Positions 1-13,858 of a stretch of DNA of 64,000 nt are shown here, one piece after another; position 1 is the stretch's first letter, and each line of letters opens with the position of its first letter. The notes under the pieces are model-generated. The model saw nothing but the letters and a program-made list of their open reading frames with translations. It did not search any database and was not told where the DNA came from. Both the position numbers and the translations under genes were made by a program. The stretch lies in the NCBI RefSeq assembly GCF_000002995.4, contig NW_025062479.1, positions 18,348,721 to 18,412,720 of the forward strand, written 5' to 3'. The stretch is from Brugia malayi. Taxonomy: Eukaryota; Nematoda; Chromadorea; Rhabditida; Onchocercidae.

Positions 1-3000
1 GTTACATTTTTGCGCCTGCTGGTACTTGATGCTTTGTACTACTGCTGTCCATTTCTAGGCTTAAACTGTCCGCTTTATGTATATTTAAACAAGAACTGCT
101 TTTTATCAACATCCATACATTTCCATCTATGCGACATTGTTCTATACTATTTAACTAATTTGTCTATAATTTGACAAACTGATTTATAAAATATTCATTT
201 TTCATTTAAAACATTCATTACCTTTCTTAGTGCATACGAATGCGCTTGATTTTCGAAATCTATGCACAGTTTTGGATCCCACTGGATGGTAAATGTTATA
301 AACTTATGTTAGACTGTAATAAAACCTAGGATTTAATGAATGGGTGGAATCTATTGCTTGGCCAGATATATGTAGAAGAAATAATGCCATCATGAACTGC
401 AAATATGTTCGAGTTGCATTACTTGTGTAAATGGAGATGTTTGCAATCAGTAAGATATTACTTATTGTTTTATTTACAATTCCATACATTCACATTTCTT
501 TTTTTACTTAATTTCCATTCTACTTTTTCCGTCACTTTCAACATGTAACTTTTAACTGAGTTTAAATGACTGATTGCTGTTTGATATTTGCAATGTAGAA
601 AGTATCACAATACATTTAATCTTTGCGTATTCACGTGGGAAAAGCACTCATAATACCGTTAAAATGACCCTATTGCATATGTAAGTTGGTGCCAGTGGCC
701 TTATTTTCCTGATATCCTTTCATCGATGTTCAAGAATAACATTAAAGGCATTGTGGCACTTCGGATGATATTATAAAGATTTTTTTTATTGTTAAAGAAG
801 TATAAACCTTAGTGTTTACAACATCATTGTAATCTGTCAACTTGGGTCTTTTCTGTTTGATTTTCTTCATTTCAACTACATTCTTTCAATTTACTTTAAA
901 TTTATTCTTAATTTCTAACTATTTCTACCAAGAAATTTTAGATGTGTCTTCAGTCTTTCAAAATTTGAAGAGAAGTAAAGAACACGTGAAATCGTTGTAA
1001 TTTGAAGTGCGAAAAAATTTCTAACATTTGGCAATGGAAATGAGTAATGAATGATAAACTGCTATCCTTGTAGTTTAAAAATTCTTTCATTGACTTCATA
1101 TCGAGTAAATGAAGTTGTTGTCATTCTTCCTAGCTTTTTGATGCTAAGCTTGGAAGATAGTCTTTTGACCAAATTATGTTTGACAATTTCTTTTTGATGC
1201 ATTTAAAAGAGTGATATGAAATTGATGAGAAACATTTCCACATGACATTTCTTCTATATCTTTCTGTCCTGTTGAGAGGAAGTAAGGTGTGGGTAGTTGA
1301 TGAAAAGCGACAAGGTATTTTTCCAAGGATTAAAAGGAAAAATAAAAATTCTTATCTTTCTATATAAAAAAATTATACATGTCAAAAACAAATTCGTATT
1401 TCAGCTGTAAGGTGAAAAGGAGGAAGAGAGATCAATATTCCTTATTTTGTTTATTGTTCTCACGGTACTTAGAAATTGTCACAAAATCACATTTGGTCAA
1501 GAGATCGCAATAAAAATATAGTAGCCCAGAGCAAGAAAGTGGGACCAAAACTGAACATAATATAAAATCATGCACGTCATTTATTGCTGTTTCCTTTTAA
1601 AGGACAGGATATTCCGATCTGTGTTATTACATGGTGACAGATAGTGATGGTGTAGTGTATCATACATGTACTTGTTGCGGTCAGCTTTGCGGCAAGGAGA
1701 TTCAGCAGCCACGTAGCCAAGATATAAGAACGATGTTAGCTAAAGTGAATTTATTTTGGATAGTCAGCGACATCTCCGCATGAGTATTATCTTCATGCTT
1801 ATCACAATATTTGCCAATCTTTGCATTTTTATTACTATTTTCGATGACCTTACCTGTCTGTGCATCTTCATCTGGGCCTATCTTGCAAAACTTTGCGACT
1901 TTCATCTTAAACTACCTCGGCTTCAAACTGAAACAGATGGCACAGTTTTTAGACAAGCATAAATTATCAGCTTACTATACGCTTCGAAATATATTCATTT
2001 TCATGAAAAATGAATGCTAGACGAGCTCAAGAATCAAAATATATACAGAAGATATATGTATCAAAATATATTATCAAAAAATATATAGAAGAGATTATCA
2101 AAATATACAAACTTAGGCGAAAAATATATTTACATGTACATTATTTGATCAAAAGGATTGCTGCCACTCATTCGCTATGAAAGTGTTCACTTTTTCCCAT
2201 ATATTTGGAAAACAACAGGTTCAAAATCAGAAACATTAGAAAGTAGAAATAGGTTTTCAGAAAAATGTTTATTCCGTCCAGACGTCCGGAGAATATTTCT
2301 CTTTTTTTGCAAAACAAAAAATTCTTCCACTGTTTCCTGTTTAGCTCTTTTTCTGAAAACTAAAATATACCTTTTTTTGGATCGCTGCTGAGAAATAAGT
2401 CTTTTCAGCTCATTTTTGTCTCATGTAAATTCTGAGAAACTTCTTACGCATTGAAATAATAATAGCTGCCAGGTTAGTTTCGATAGCTTAAGCAGCTATT
2501 TTGATGAATTCCATTCTCAAAAATCCATAATTTAGGTACGAATACGACTGGATGATCTGAGACCGATAGATCCTGGGTTGTGAACCCAGGAAACACGAAG
2601 TTCAAATGGTAGTTAATGATATAATAAGAACAGTAACAACAAGAATAAGAGCATCGAGGACAAGTCAAGCGTAGAATTTTTGACATGATCTCCATCTAAT
2701 ACTAAGATAATTTTAGTAATGGCGCTAATAGATATTGTGACTTTAGTACTTGAAAATGTGAAATGAATTAGAGGGTAATAATTAGGAAGTACGATGAAGA
2801 GAAATTAAGTCAATGGATGAAGAAGACCTGTACTAGCTTGGTAATATGTTCACCATATGCAGGGAATATTCGAAAAGTAGGTGATCTGATCTTATGAAAA
2901 TCATAGCTTTTGTTAAATAGCACCTTCGGTAAGAATACAATAAAACAAGCTTCAAAAATGGGACTTTATAGGGAATTATCAGAAATTATAGCTTGATCCC

Positions 3001-5231
3001 TTTATTTTAGAATTTAATAGTAATATCAGCTCATGACTGAAAATTCATGCACTGATATAAGAACAAGGCCGAAAATCTAAAAGGGCGCGAGATTCTGTTT
3101 TTCTTGATAATTTTCGAAGAATAGTTTCGATATTTAATTTAAAAATTTTTAATTTTCACTAATTAATAACTTTACACAGGAAATAAGTTGCTAACTTTTC
3201 ATTCCTTCTCATTCCTCCAGTTCTATTAACCTTTCATTTTCATTTTGCCTGAGTCGGAGTACAGAAATAAATATTGCTGGTCGTATAAAAATTGTTATTG
3301 TTGTATTGAAATCTTTTGAATCGATATAGGTAAATTTTATGTTGTTTGTGAATTTGAATGAAATTAATAAATTTATAAATCGTAAACGGCACACTTCTAG
3401 ATTTTCTATTAGTCAATTCAAACTTGCACTTCGTATTTTGTGATTAGTTTTTTTGCAGGAAGAAACAGCTAAATATTCTTGGAAAATCATTAATCTATAA
3501 ATTTTTATATAAACTGGTGACGAAATATTTACAATGGAAACTGTCAGTAAAAGTAGTTAAGGGGAATAGAAAGATATGATTTAGTTTGACATCGGACATT
3601 TGTCATATATTTACAAAAAATAAAGAATAGACTAAATTTGCAGTTTGCTACGATAGAGCAGTTGATTAGTTTCTAATTTGTGATGTTTACTTGTCTTGTT
3701 CGCGAGCACCTTATTTTACTGGGATATTTGATTAAATTAGTGGGAGTGGATATGAAAGAATTTGGAAACACTTAAGGGTGTTCTACTTCACCGCAAATGT
3801 CGGTTAATAGGTGTTTAAGATTTGTATCAAAAGTCAGATCACGAAGAAACGCGAGTGAAGGTTCCTATTTGCTGTTTGAAGTATACCGAAAAAGACTTAT
3901 CATAATAGACCATTGATAAATGTATGTGGGCAGTGTTAATAGTCATTCATAAGACAATTTAATGATAATTGATTTTCATCTCACCAAGCAAACATATTAT
4001 TTTGCTCTCTTCATCTGGTCATTTGTCCACTTCTTTTCATATTTTATTAATATCTATTTCGCTTCTTCATAATTTTGCAAATTTAAAATCCGACGACAAT
4101 TTAAAATTAATTAATGAAATAATTTGGTGATTATATCTACAGCTTATTTGATGGGATATAGCCTAACATATAAAAGAGTAGAGGCATTTTTGTATAATAC
4201 TATTTTAATGTCTTTTGAAAAATAAAGAGAAACAGAATCAAAATAGAATTAATTAATAATCTTGTTCCTTACACATAGCAAAGTTCTGATTGTGCTCTAA
4301 TTAGATACTTTCCAAGTGATTGATAATTTCATACTTCTTATGAAGCTTTTCTTGATCCTTATAATCTTACTAATTAAAAATATATCCATATGAAAGGTTG
4401 AACAAAAGAAACAAACACAAGAAAAAGAGATAAAAGAGAAGGATTGAGGAACTCTTATTCCAACTATCCGTTATATCAGGGTAATATTTTATATATTGAT
4501 AAATATGGAAACAAGTAAGAAAGAAAATTTACCAGTTGAAAACTTTCTCTCCCAGAATAGATTTTCCTTTCTTTTTTTTTTTAATTTGTCACAAAGTAGA
4601 TACAAAAGAGTGCCATTTTTCACTAACAAAATTTTTGTGTTTACTATTTGAAAACGAGTCATTTCAAATATTTTTCAATACCTTTTTTTCCAATATTTTT
4701 TGGAACTTTCTGAAAAAGTTATTCCTAATTAAATTTTATTTAATGATTTTAGCAATATCAAGATTAGATGCATATTGTTATGTTCCTTTTCCCATCACTT
4801 TTTGATTTTATGCACTTGTTGATATTACCCTTACATCTAGCTATTCTTACATGTTTATTTACATATGTTTTAATCAGAAACGAGCCGATAAAATATGCTG
4901 GATGAAATGAATTTGATTTAACGGAATTCTGAAATTGGCTTAAAGAAATTGATATCGTTAACTGAAATTTTTTTTGATACTACGACATTCACATAATTGA
5001 TAGAACTGTGAAGGCTTTTCTCTTTTTCACGCACTTTTTAAAGCAGTTCTACATCTTTGACCTCTTTAAGTGGTAAGATGAATCTACTGGTATTGTCTAA
5101 ACTTACTTGCTTACAGTTAAACGCTTGCACTTTTATTTTATGCTAAGTGTAATGTTTACATTTTCTTTCTTTCATGTATTGGTTTGTAATTTTGATTGAA
5201 TAACAAATCTTGTTATTAAATTTTGCATCAG
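1..5231. other. gene-poor AT-rich DNA upstream of the RhoGEF exons
   Basis: No exon could be supported here on either strand. Open frames are short, low in complexity and lack paired splice signals. The stretch from about 2030 to 2130 repeats A/T-rich words around ATCAAAATATAT. A perfect short inverted repeat lies at 2571-2591. The first exon and promoter of the downstream RhoGEF may be in here or beyond the window edge, but I cannot point to them. Confidence 0.5.
2571..2591. repeat. perfect 9-bp inverted repeat with 3-base loop
   Basis: The arms TCCTGGGTT and AACCCAGGA are exact complements separated by GTG, so either strand could fold into a tight hairpin. It is more GC-rich than its surroundings. 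It is not a tRNA: no acceptor stem, D arm or consensus B box surrounds it. No neighbouring gene explains it. Confidence 0.5.
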
Positions 5232-8200
5232 GTGGACGAACAACACCATTCAACAACTCATTTTCTTTCCACAATTCGCTCCTACGATCCGATTATTGTT
5301 GCCGCAGCAAACCAGCAGAATCTTCGTTTCATGATTCTACCGCCAACTTATTTGGTTCTTTGCCTGTTCAATTACTTGACAATTGAAAATTGTGTTATCA
5401 ATCTTATTTGACGCACTTATCTTTATTTATTTGTTTATTTAGTTTGCTCACTAACTTGACTTTCTAAACAAAATTACTACACGGACAAAATGTTTAGAAA
5501 TTTTATAATATTTAATCTCAATCATTCAGCATGAAAATAATAAATGATAATTGTTGAGAACCTTTCATTTGAATCTTCAGAACAGTTCCAATGGTTACAT
5601 TCGTAAACGATCATCACTGGTCGAAGCACTTAACAATTCACTCTTCCTTGATGGCGATCACAATCAATCTGATGACGTAAATTTTTCTTCCTCTTTTTTT
5701 GCAACAAGCAAAATTAAAACATTTTTTTTACAAAACACAATACTGGAATATATAGCAATCTTTTGCGAATTTGATCATGGTTCCATTATCGCACTATACA
5801 TAATCAGAATTTGAACAGCATTTAACTGGATCAAATTTAGAGCATTCATTGCACACATATCTTATATAACTATTATTCATCACTTCAAAAATGAAACGAT
5901 CAAATGCCTTAAATTCGGTAGTTTCGGTTAGAGTAAAACTTCCTTCAGTACGTTATTTCATTATTAGCAAAAAAACATTAACGATAATGACCATTTTGCC
6001 TGATTATTCAACGATAGCAACCATTTGGTGTATATCCAAATAAGTGAAGTGCTGCATAATTAATGCTGAAGCAGTATCAACTGCATTTAATAGTACAAAT
6101 TTCTAGGTTTTATTGATGATTTTTGGGCACATATGAATGAATGTAAATAATGACTAATGACATTTCTGGAAGTCAAAATGTGGAAAAATTTAACGCCTAT
6201 AAAAGATTAAATGATATTTTTTCTGTTTTTTTTTTTACCGTATTTTCTCGATAATTTGTTAATCACAGAACTTTCATTAACTAATCTAATAACGAAGTAT
6301 GCTTTAATGTTATGAAGACTTGAATTTTTCCATCTTTTTATTCGATGGATCAAGTTAAATATTCTCAGGATGTATTTCTTTTTTTTTTGCTGATATTAAT
6401 TGTGTGTTTTTCATTACTAACTTACTACTAGTGGAATATTAGCGAATTGATTTAGTGTAATTCAGGAATAACTTCCGAAATTTTTGATCTTCAATCACAA
6501 TTGTCGGATTAAAAAAAGATCAGATGCGGTTGATGTATTTATAATTAAGATTTGGATAAAAATCAATATGAACAAACCAACATCTTTTGATTCATTTTTT
6601 TAAAGTAAAAACTAGAAGAAAGAAATTCAAATATAATTAGAGTATGTTTTGTTAGTATTAATTTCCATAATTTTTGTAAATATTAGTTTTGGAAGGAAAA
6701 CAGAACTGGTAGATCAATTTTAAATTTTCATTCATATCTGAGTAAATTTAAGATCTTTACAATTGAAATCATCTTTCTTAACGATTTCCATTTGCAAAAG
6801 AAACGAAAAGACAAATGAATTCGATACTGTAAGGAAAGCTTTTCTTCTTTATCTTATCCTACCTTCAAAGCTTATTGATAGTTCAATGGGACTATTCCTG
6901 TCATTTGCAAATATTATTTTTGTAGTCGCTATTTTCTTTGTTGTACATTTCCGAGAGTAATCAGCGATCAAGAATAAATATGGATGGAACTTCATATGAG
7001 GAAGTGCTGCTACATTTTATCCATTGAATCTAGAATTAATATTGTAGCAAACTAAAGAAGCGACAGATGACCTTAGCCACACAAGATTCATAAAGCATGA
7101 GTTGAGAGTGACTTTGCAATACATAACTTTAGAAAGTTGGACTAATTATTCAATTGAAACTTTTAATTATTGCGGCTGATTTGGGAGGTAGAACTTCTAA
7201 GACTATAAATGAAAAAAAAAAAAAAAAAAACTTTTAAAGAATGAAGTGGAATATTTAAAATGTTTTAAGAAATTAAGGAAGATAATAAGGAATTGTTCAG
7301 TGTGACCATCAAATTCCTTCTCTGTTGATTTAACTGGTAAATTACGTGGTAAATAAATCAAAAGTAATTTAGTGCTAAAGATATAACCTACATTTGACTG
7401 CTAAAAGTAAGCAGAAAAAAAACTTCAAATAGGACTTTAAATGTTTTTGAAAATTCTGCTGCAAATATTCTGCTATCTTCTCATCATGACTTATATAGCA
7501 AAATCAAGCAATCACAACTGGGGTTAAATTCTTATTCATTGCTGTAATTTCAGTAGTAATAATCAGCAAACTGATAATTTAGAATTCAACCTCATTATTT
7601 AAGGAATTTAGGTTTACATATTAGAAATCTAAGTCTGTTTTCGGTAATTTCTGTTTTCAACTAAGTATCATTTTTTCAATTATCCTTTTGTGTTAATATT
7701 TAAGGATTTGAGAACAGTTTAGGCATAAAATAAGAGATTAAGAATATGACAGTGATTCCATGTAAAGGTTAGCAAACGTTAAACAATATTTTCAGTCTCA
7801 TAAAAAAAAATTCTCTCCATGGACGTTTCAATTGGAATTTGAACTTTTTATTAATAAAAATGTTTTCGAAAATTTATTTGCAGTTTGAAAACAAAACAAG
7901 AAGTCTTTCTGCCGCTATAAATAACTTGCTTAGGTTTAATTTCGAATTTCAATATTAGATGACCTATTCGCATTTATATTATATTAGCTTTCTTAGACGA
8001 AGCTGTTTGTCATTGTGAAACTTCTACGTTTTTTATTTAAATTGTGTTACATTCTCAGTATTTATGCATATCTTTGGTCACTTAGTAAAATTTGCAAAAT
8101 CTTAGTTTAATTCATAGTACAAGTCCATCAAGATTTTTCATTCAGTTAATAGCAAAAAGTTTATGATCAGTTTTAAATATATTTTAAGTACTTGTTCTTA

Positions 8201-11200
8201 TTTTCGGTAAATGTACCGTTGCAATATCATTTGCATGTATATCAACGAAGTTTGTTTTTTACATATTGTTAACATTTCTATTAAACCCATGGTGACAATT
8301 TAGAAAATATTTATAAAAATGTAAACTCGACCTTGGAATTTTGAGCTCTTGTCCTTCTGTCCTTCAATTAATAACCTGCTCACTCCATTCTATTCACAAT
8401 CTACTCTGTCATTTTCCTACCGAACTTTTTCGGCACTGATACTACTGTTTGCATATGAGATAAATGGTAGATATTAGACTAAATGATTAGTATTACGAAG
8501 TATCGCCGTGCAATATATGTGCGTCTAAGTGCACATTTTTTCAATACGATTTAAATTTAGTCACAGAACTATCGATATTTCAAGATACAACTTTTGAAAA
8601 AAGGGGAGCTAAAACAAGCAATAATGTGGTACTAAAAGAAAGAAATATAGAACCTCGAGTATAGCTTTTTATTTTAGTTATTGGTGACATTGGTTGGTGG
8701 GAGACAGTAAGATGTGAGTCTGAGTTAAATTGTGATGATGGCGGTAAATATTACCAATAGTGGTAAATATTTTTAGGTACTGCTTATTTTTTATATGATA
8801 TCATAGAGAGTTATAAGAATGACTGCGATAAACGAACAAATTGGGACATTGATAAAGTTGAATGACAGGACGGGTATTGGTAGTGATAAAATAACTGAGT
8901 AGTGCGGTGTAGTAGTTGTTGATAGCAGAATATAGTCATTATGATTAGATTAATCTTTTTTTAAACGTCTCGTCACAAATTCACCAACAATTAAAATCTT
9001 TTTTCTTTGCTAAATCGTTTCACTCCCAAACTATTCATTTATTTGCTATATTGGTGGGATTATTTATTGTTATAGAGAGAAGCGTTTTAGATTTAACTAA
9101 GTTTGTAGTTCATCAGTTTTCTCTTCCATTTTCATTCACTTTTTTCCTCTCAGTTCTCTTATTTCCACTACAATAATCTACAACTATTTTACCACAGCTT
9201 CTCTTGCAGCCATGCTAAAAAAAAAAATTCATTTATTCACTTTTTGTTGCTTGCATTTTTTGCATGGTAATTACTAATAAAAAGATCTAATAAAAAATCA
9301 CTTTTGTTCACTTCTCGATCTAACAAAACTATTTCAGTCATATAGTTGATACTGCTAATCACTTTGACCACGGTTTACTTCAAGTAACCAGCAAAATTTT
9401 TGTTTTGGGTTTATTTCTTTACTTTTTTGTACTTTTAACTTTATTTCTATACCTAGTTATTCTGAGAATTTCTTGATTTAAAAAGCGCTGAAAATGATTT
9501 TTCGTCCTTTCTTGACTTCAATAATTAGAGAATATGAAACTTGTATAACTTTTCAAAGAGGAAATTCATCTGTTAATACTCATTAAGGTAAAGTGCAAAT
9601 ATGTTTACTGATATTTATTACAACAGTTTATCCTACTTTGTATAAACTAAAGTACGTGCATATTATTTTTACATTTGTCGTTCTTGACTAATAAACTAAC
9701 ATCAGCCACTAGACAGCGAATTATTAATGAATTACTGTTTTGCAAAAATTCAGAAGTAAACATTTTATTTTTATTTAAAAATAATTGGATAAATTTGGCA
9801 TTGAGAATTAAAACAATTAAAGTTAACGAAGTTACCTCTCTTTTACTACTGGTGTTACCCAGCAAAACTGGGTCACTGCTCATTTCCTGTATGTCCAACT
9901 ATCTCTCTGTCATGTCCTCGTCAACACGTTAAGGCACACATTTTTTTAAAAACAACTTTACACTTCTCTATCATCTCTCTTTGATAGTTTCTGTTTAAGT
10001 AAAAGCTCTTTTTGAATATCTGAGCTTCACTTGCTTTTTTTTTGACGGAGAGAAATTCCATGAAAATCAAAGAAGTTGAACGGTTTAGGATCTTTATATT
10101 TCAAAATCTTTAAAGTTTGAACCAAGCTTCAAATTTTTGCAAAAAATTACATGATTCGTCTATAATTTGTTTTATGTTGTTTCATTTATATGTCCTATTA
10201 GATACACATTTTAAATTTAAACTATCAATAAAAAATTTTGTCACGACACACTTAAGAAACATCACTGCTCTTTGATTACTTATTCTAGTGAGATTGTCAC
10301 TGGCATAGTAAGAGGAAAGAGACAATGGTCAAAAGTCTTAGAGTAAACTATGAGTATTTAGCAGTATTTCATTATATAATTTCATTTTACTGATGTTACC
10401 TTTATTAAAACCAAAAAACTTTCCTGAGCTTAATGTATATTTAAGGCCGCAAGTATATGAGTGGTTTGCAGTAAATAGTGAAAGCTCCATATTATGAACC
10501 TTTTAAAATCTGAACTTAGTCTACAACTCATCGCGTGTATTTTGAAGTAGCAAATATGCATGCGTCCATACTTCTAACGAGCTGCTTCAAATATTGGATG
10601 GCTTTCATTTACGACATCTATCATAAAATTTCGTTTTGTCCCTTGGAAAAATAAAACTTGTATCTTTCACTGGCGAAGGATAAAAGCTCATTTCTGCTTA
10701 TCCCATTTAACAGGGCAATTGCAATAATAATTAGTAATTACCTGGAACAGCTGTTTATTGCCTTGTTGTTCGTCTTTATCATTTATTATTTGCTTAATTA
10801 TTAGTTTCTTTGGAAATAATTTCATTAATGATTTTTACTTAAGTCCGTAAAATAGATGAATAATCTGATTTGAATAGTATTTCGTCCAATTTGCAGCGCC
10901 CAAATTTATTTATCCTTAATTTCAGATTTGTCATACGTAATGTAAATATGTTTAGGGTTTTTGATAGTATTGACTGTTCGCTCTCTGATGTACTGCTCTT
11001 TGATAGCCTATCCCTGCATCGTATATTTTTACTATCAAGTATCAGCATCTTCAAGATGATAAATATTTATTTCTGTTATACAGAACCATTGCCATAAGTT
11101 AAGCGCTAATAATTGTAGTTCAAGGTCTTCTCATCTTATGATTTTTTTTTCAATCGGACAAGGAGAAAGGCGAAGTGATGTATTGTGTTGTGCAACGAAG

Positions 11201-13795
11201 TGTGCACTCCATGGCATCCATTATTAAAGTACGTGAACCAACAAGTCACGATAGTGACGCAAAATTGTCGCTTCCGTCATCTCTGTCATTACTAGCACAA
11301 GAACGACCACTACTAACGTCACCAGTGACAACGACATTTCTGCAACAAGCTTCTATGTTAACAAGATTACGACAGTGTTGCGACGATTTGAGTGTGAGAT
11401 TATATATGTCATCCTTTATAACAGTTAATAAACAGCAAGGACGAGATACCAGATATTGCTGTAGAATTGATTTTCATATCGAAGCCTGACAATATCCATT
11501 TAAATTCTTATGACCATTTCAGCATTGAGAACTTCTAGTGTCATTTTTTCAAGCAATAAATTGTAGGAATTAGAAGGGATAGCAGAAAAAAATATTGATA
11601 TATCCTGTTTTTCTTGGGTACTGCATGAAAACTATTTTTTGATAAACATGAGTGGTTGAAACTATTACTTTTAATTCATCCTGTTTTGCCTCTTCTCAAA
11701 TAAACGCATAATTTACGAGTTTTCTGGATTTAATCTTCACCTTGAATAGTCACTTTTTTTTTCAATTTTTTGGAAAAATATTTTCATCGGATGGTTATGT
11801 GCTTGCTAACAGGTCAGTACTTATCAGTGAGTGGATGTCTGTAATTAGCATAACTAACTGATTTGAAAAAAAGTAAAGAAGGCTAAGGTTAAGTTTATGA
11901 AAGCTTCGAAAACTTCAATAGATCATATTGCATTTACAGTTGCACTCCAGTTCATTCATCCTTCAAAAATTTGTGCAGAATTTTAAAATGAATTCTTAAA
12001 ATTAAGTATAAATTCGAAACTACTTTGTAAGTTTGACAGTCGAAACTAATAAACACAGCGATGTTCCTCTTAGCAGGTTTTAATTTTCCACAAATCGGTT
12101 TTTTGAATTTCGGACATCACTTATGAACGGCGTTTCAGATTAAGAGTGATTATCAATACGACTTTGAAAGAGAAAGTACAAATCAGGTATGCCCACTTTC
12201 ATTATGATCAGAAGGATACATCGGGACTTGGAACTGCAGTTATTAGAGGAAGCGATTTGCAATTAGTGTTAGGAAGAGAGGATACCTAACTAACGATTTT
12301 AAAATTTTTGAGAAATTTGGCTTTTTTCTGATAGAGAATTATGAATGGGTCACTTTGAACTCTTGAAGTAGCTAATCGAAAAAAGAAGTAAAAATTAAGC
12401 ATAAAATTTGAAGAGAAATTAAAGAAAAAAAAATGCAATAAGTTAGATTAGATTAGAAAATTAGAAAGATTTATTGTTTTCACTTGTAATTATCCTGAAA
12501 ATTAAAGCATTATGAGTAATAAAAGTAGTATGTTGCCTTTATAATAGAGCAGTTTTTTCACTAATATATTTACCCAAATTTAAGTAAATCTATATAAGAA
12601 GTTGAGAAGCCTGAAATTCTGAACATTTTAAAGCAAACTGGAATAGAGATGAAACCCTCTGATGAATTTTCAGTCAATGATAAAATAAATTCCCAATTTT
12701 GTTGCTTTCTTATCATTCAGTCATTTCCAACCAAAATTATGGTAAATCTAATTTAAAACGTTCGATATATTTCACGTCTACATTTTTCACATTCCATAGG
12801 AAACATCTTTCCTTCTCTTCCATTTTTTTTTTTTTTGCCCTATTTTTTAACTTTAAATTTATTTTTAATCGCTGCATCTGTGATGAAAAGTAAATTCATA
12901 AATTTTTAAAATGGCACTAGTCATTTTCCTCCTTATCTTTCTACTTCCTTCTCTCCTCCACTCGTTCATTCATCCATTCTTATTAGATGAAATATCATTT
13001 GCACCATTTTCGCTATAAAATAACTTTAATTTTTGATTAAGTAATCATGAAATCTGTATATTAAATTAAAATATATCAGTCAATAAAATATTTTTTGCTT
13101 CTAAAACTCTTCTCAACTAGTTTAAGCGTTTTTTTTTTCCAAAGTTTCAAAGCCTGCATTAGCCAGTCAGTAGTTTGGAAGTTGCTAATCGCTAATAGAT
13201 AAACTATGTAAGTTGCATGAGTTATAAATTAAGAATGAGTTAATCAATATATAAGTGACAAATAACATACAATGTTCACATAGAAGTTGACATAAGTTGC
13301 ATTTTGTGGTTCCAGACATATCTGTTCAATTAAATATTCAATGAAAATTGAATACTAGGCTGAAAAGAAAAATATGTCTATGTATAGCTTTCTCATAGTA
13401 TATTTTCTTTTCTTTAAATCTAAATTACTGGTAACTAACAGCACTCGGATCTTAGTTCCAATAGTATTACCATCTTTCTGTCTGATTTTACCTTTTGGTT
13501 ACTATAATTCCCGAAATTTCTCAACACATTGCCTTTTGGAACTGTTATTTATTTTACCAAACTTTTTTGGATCCGTGAAATCTAGTAAAATTTTCAGCGA
13601 TGTCCTTCAAATCGAGCTACCATACAGGATAAATCATCCTCAAATAAGGCAAAAAGAATTGTTTTAATGAGGGCACATATTCTATTCTTTCGAGATCTAT
13701 TTTGTCTTGACCAAATGCGGCAAGAAATCGAAGAGGTAGCTAGAAAGTTATTTTTATTTTTAGCCAAGTTTACATTCAAAATTTTGTGCTACCGA

Positions 13796-13858
<63 letters not shown>

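Noticed and set aside
2571..2591. tRNA-like hairpin
   Set aside because: The stem is perfect but there is no cloverleaf, no consensus A or B box and no acceptor stem.
9647..9932. Overlapping open frames on both strands suggesting an extra exon
   Set aside because: Both strands are open, splice phases do not fit the RhoGEF chain (which is already continuous in phase), and no family is recognised.
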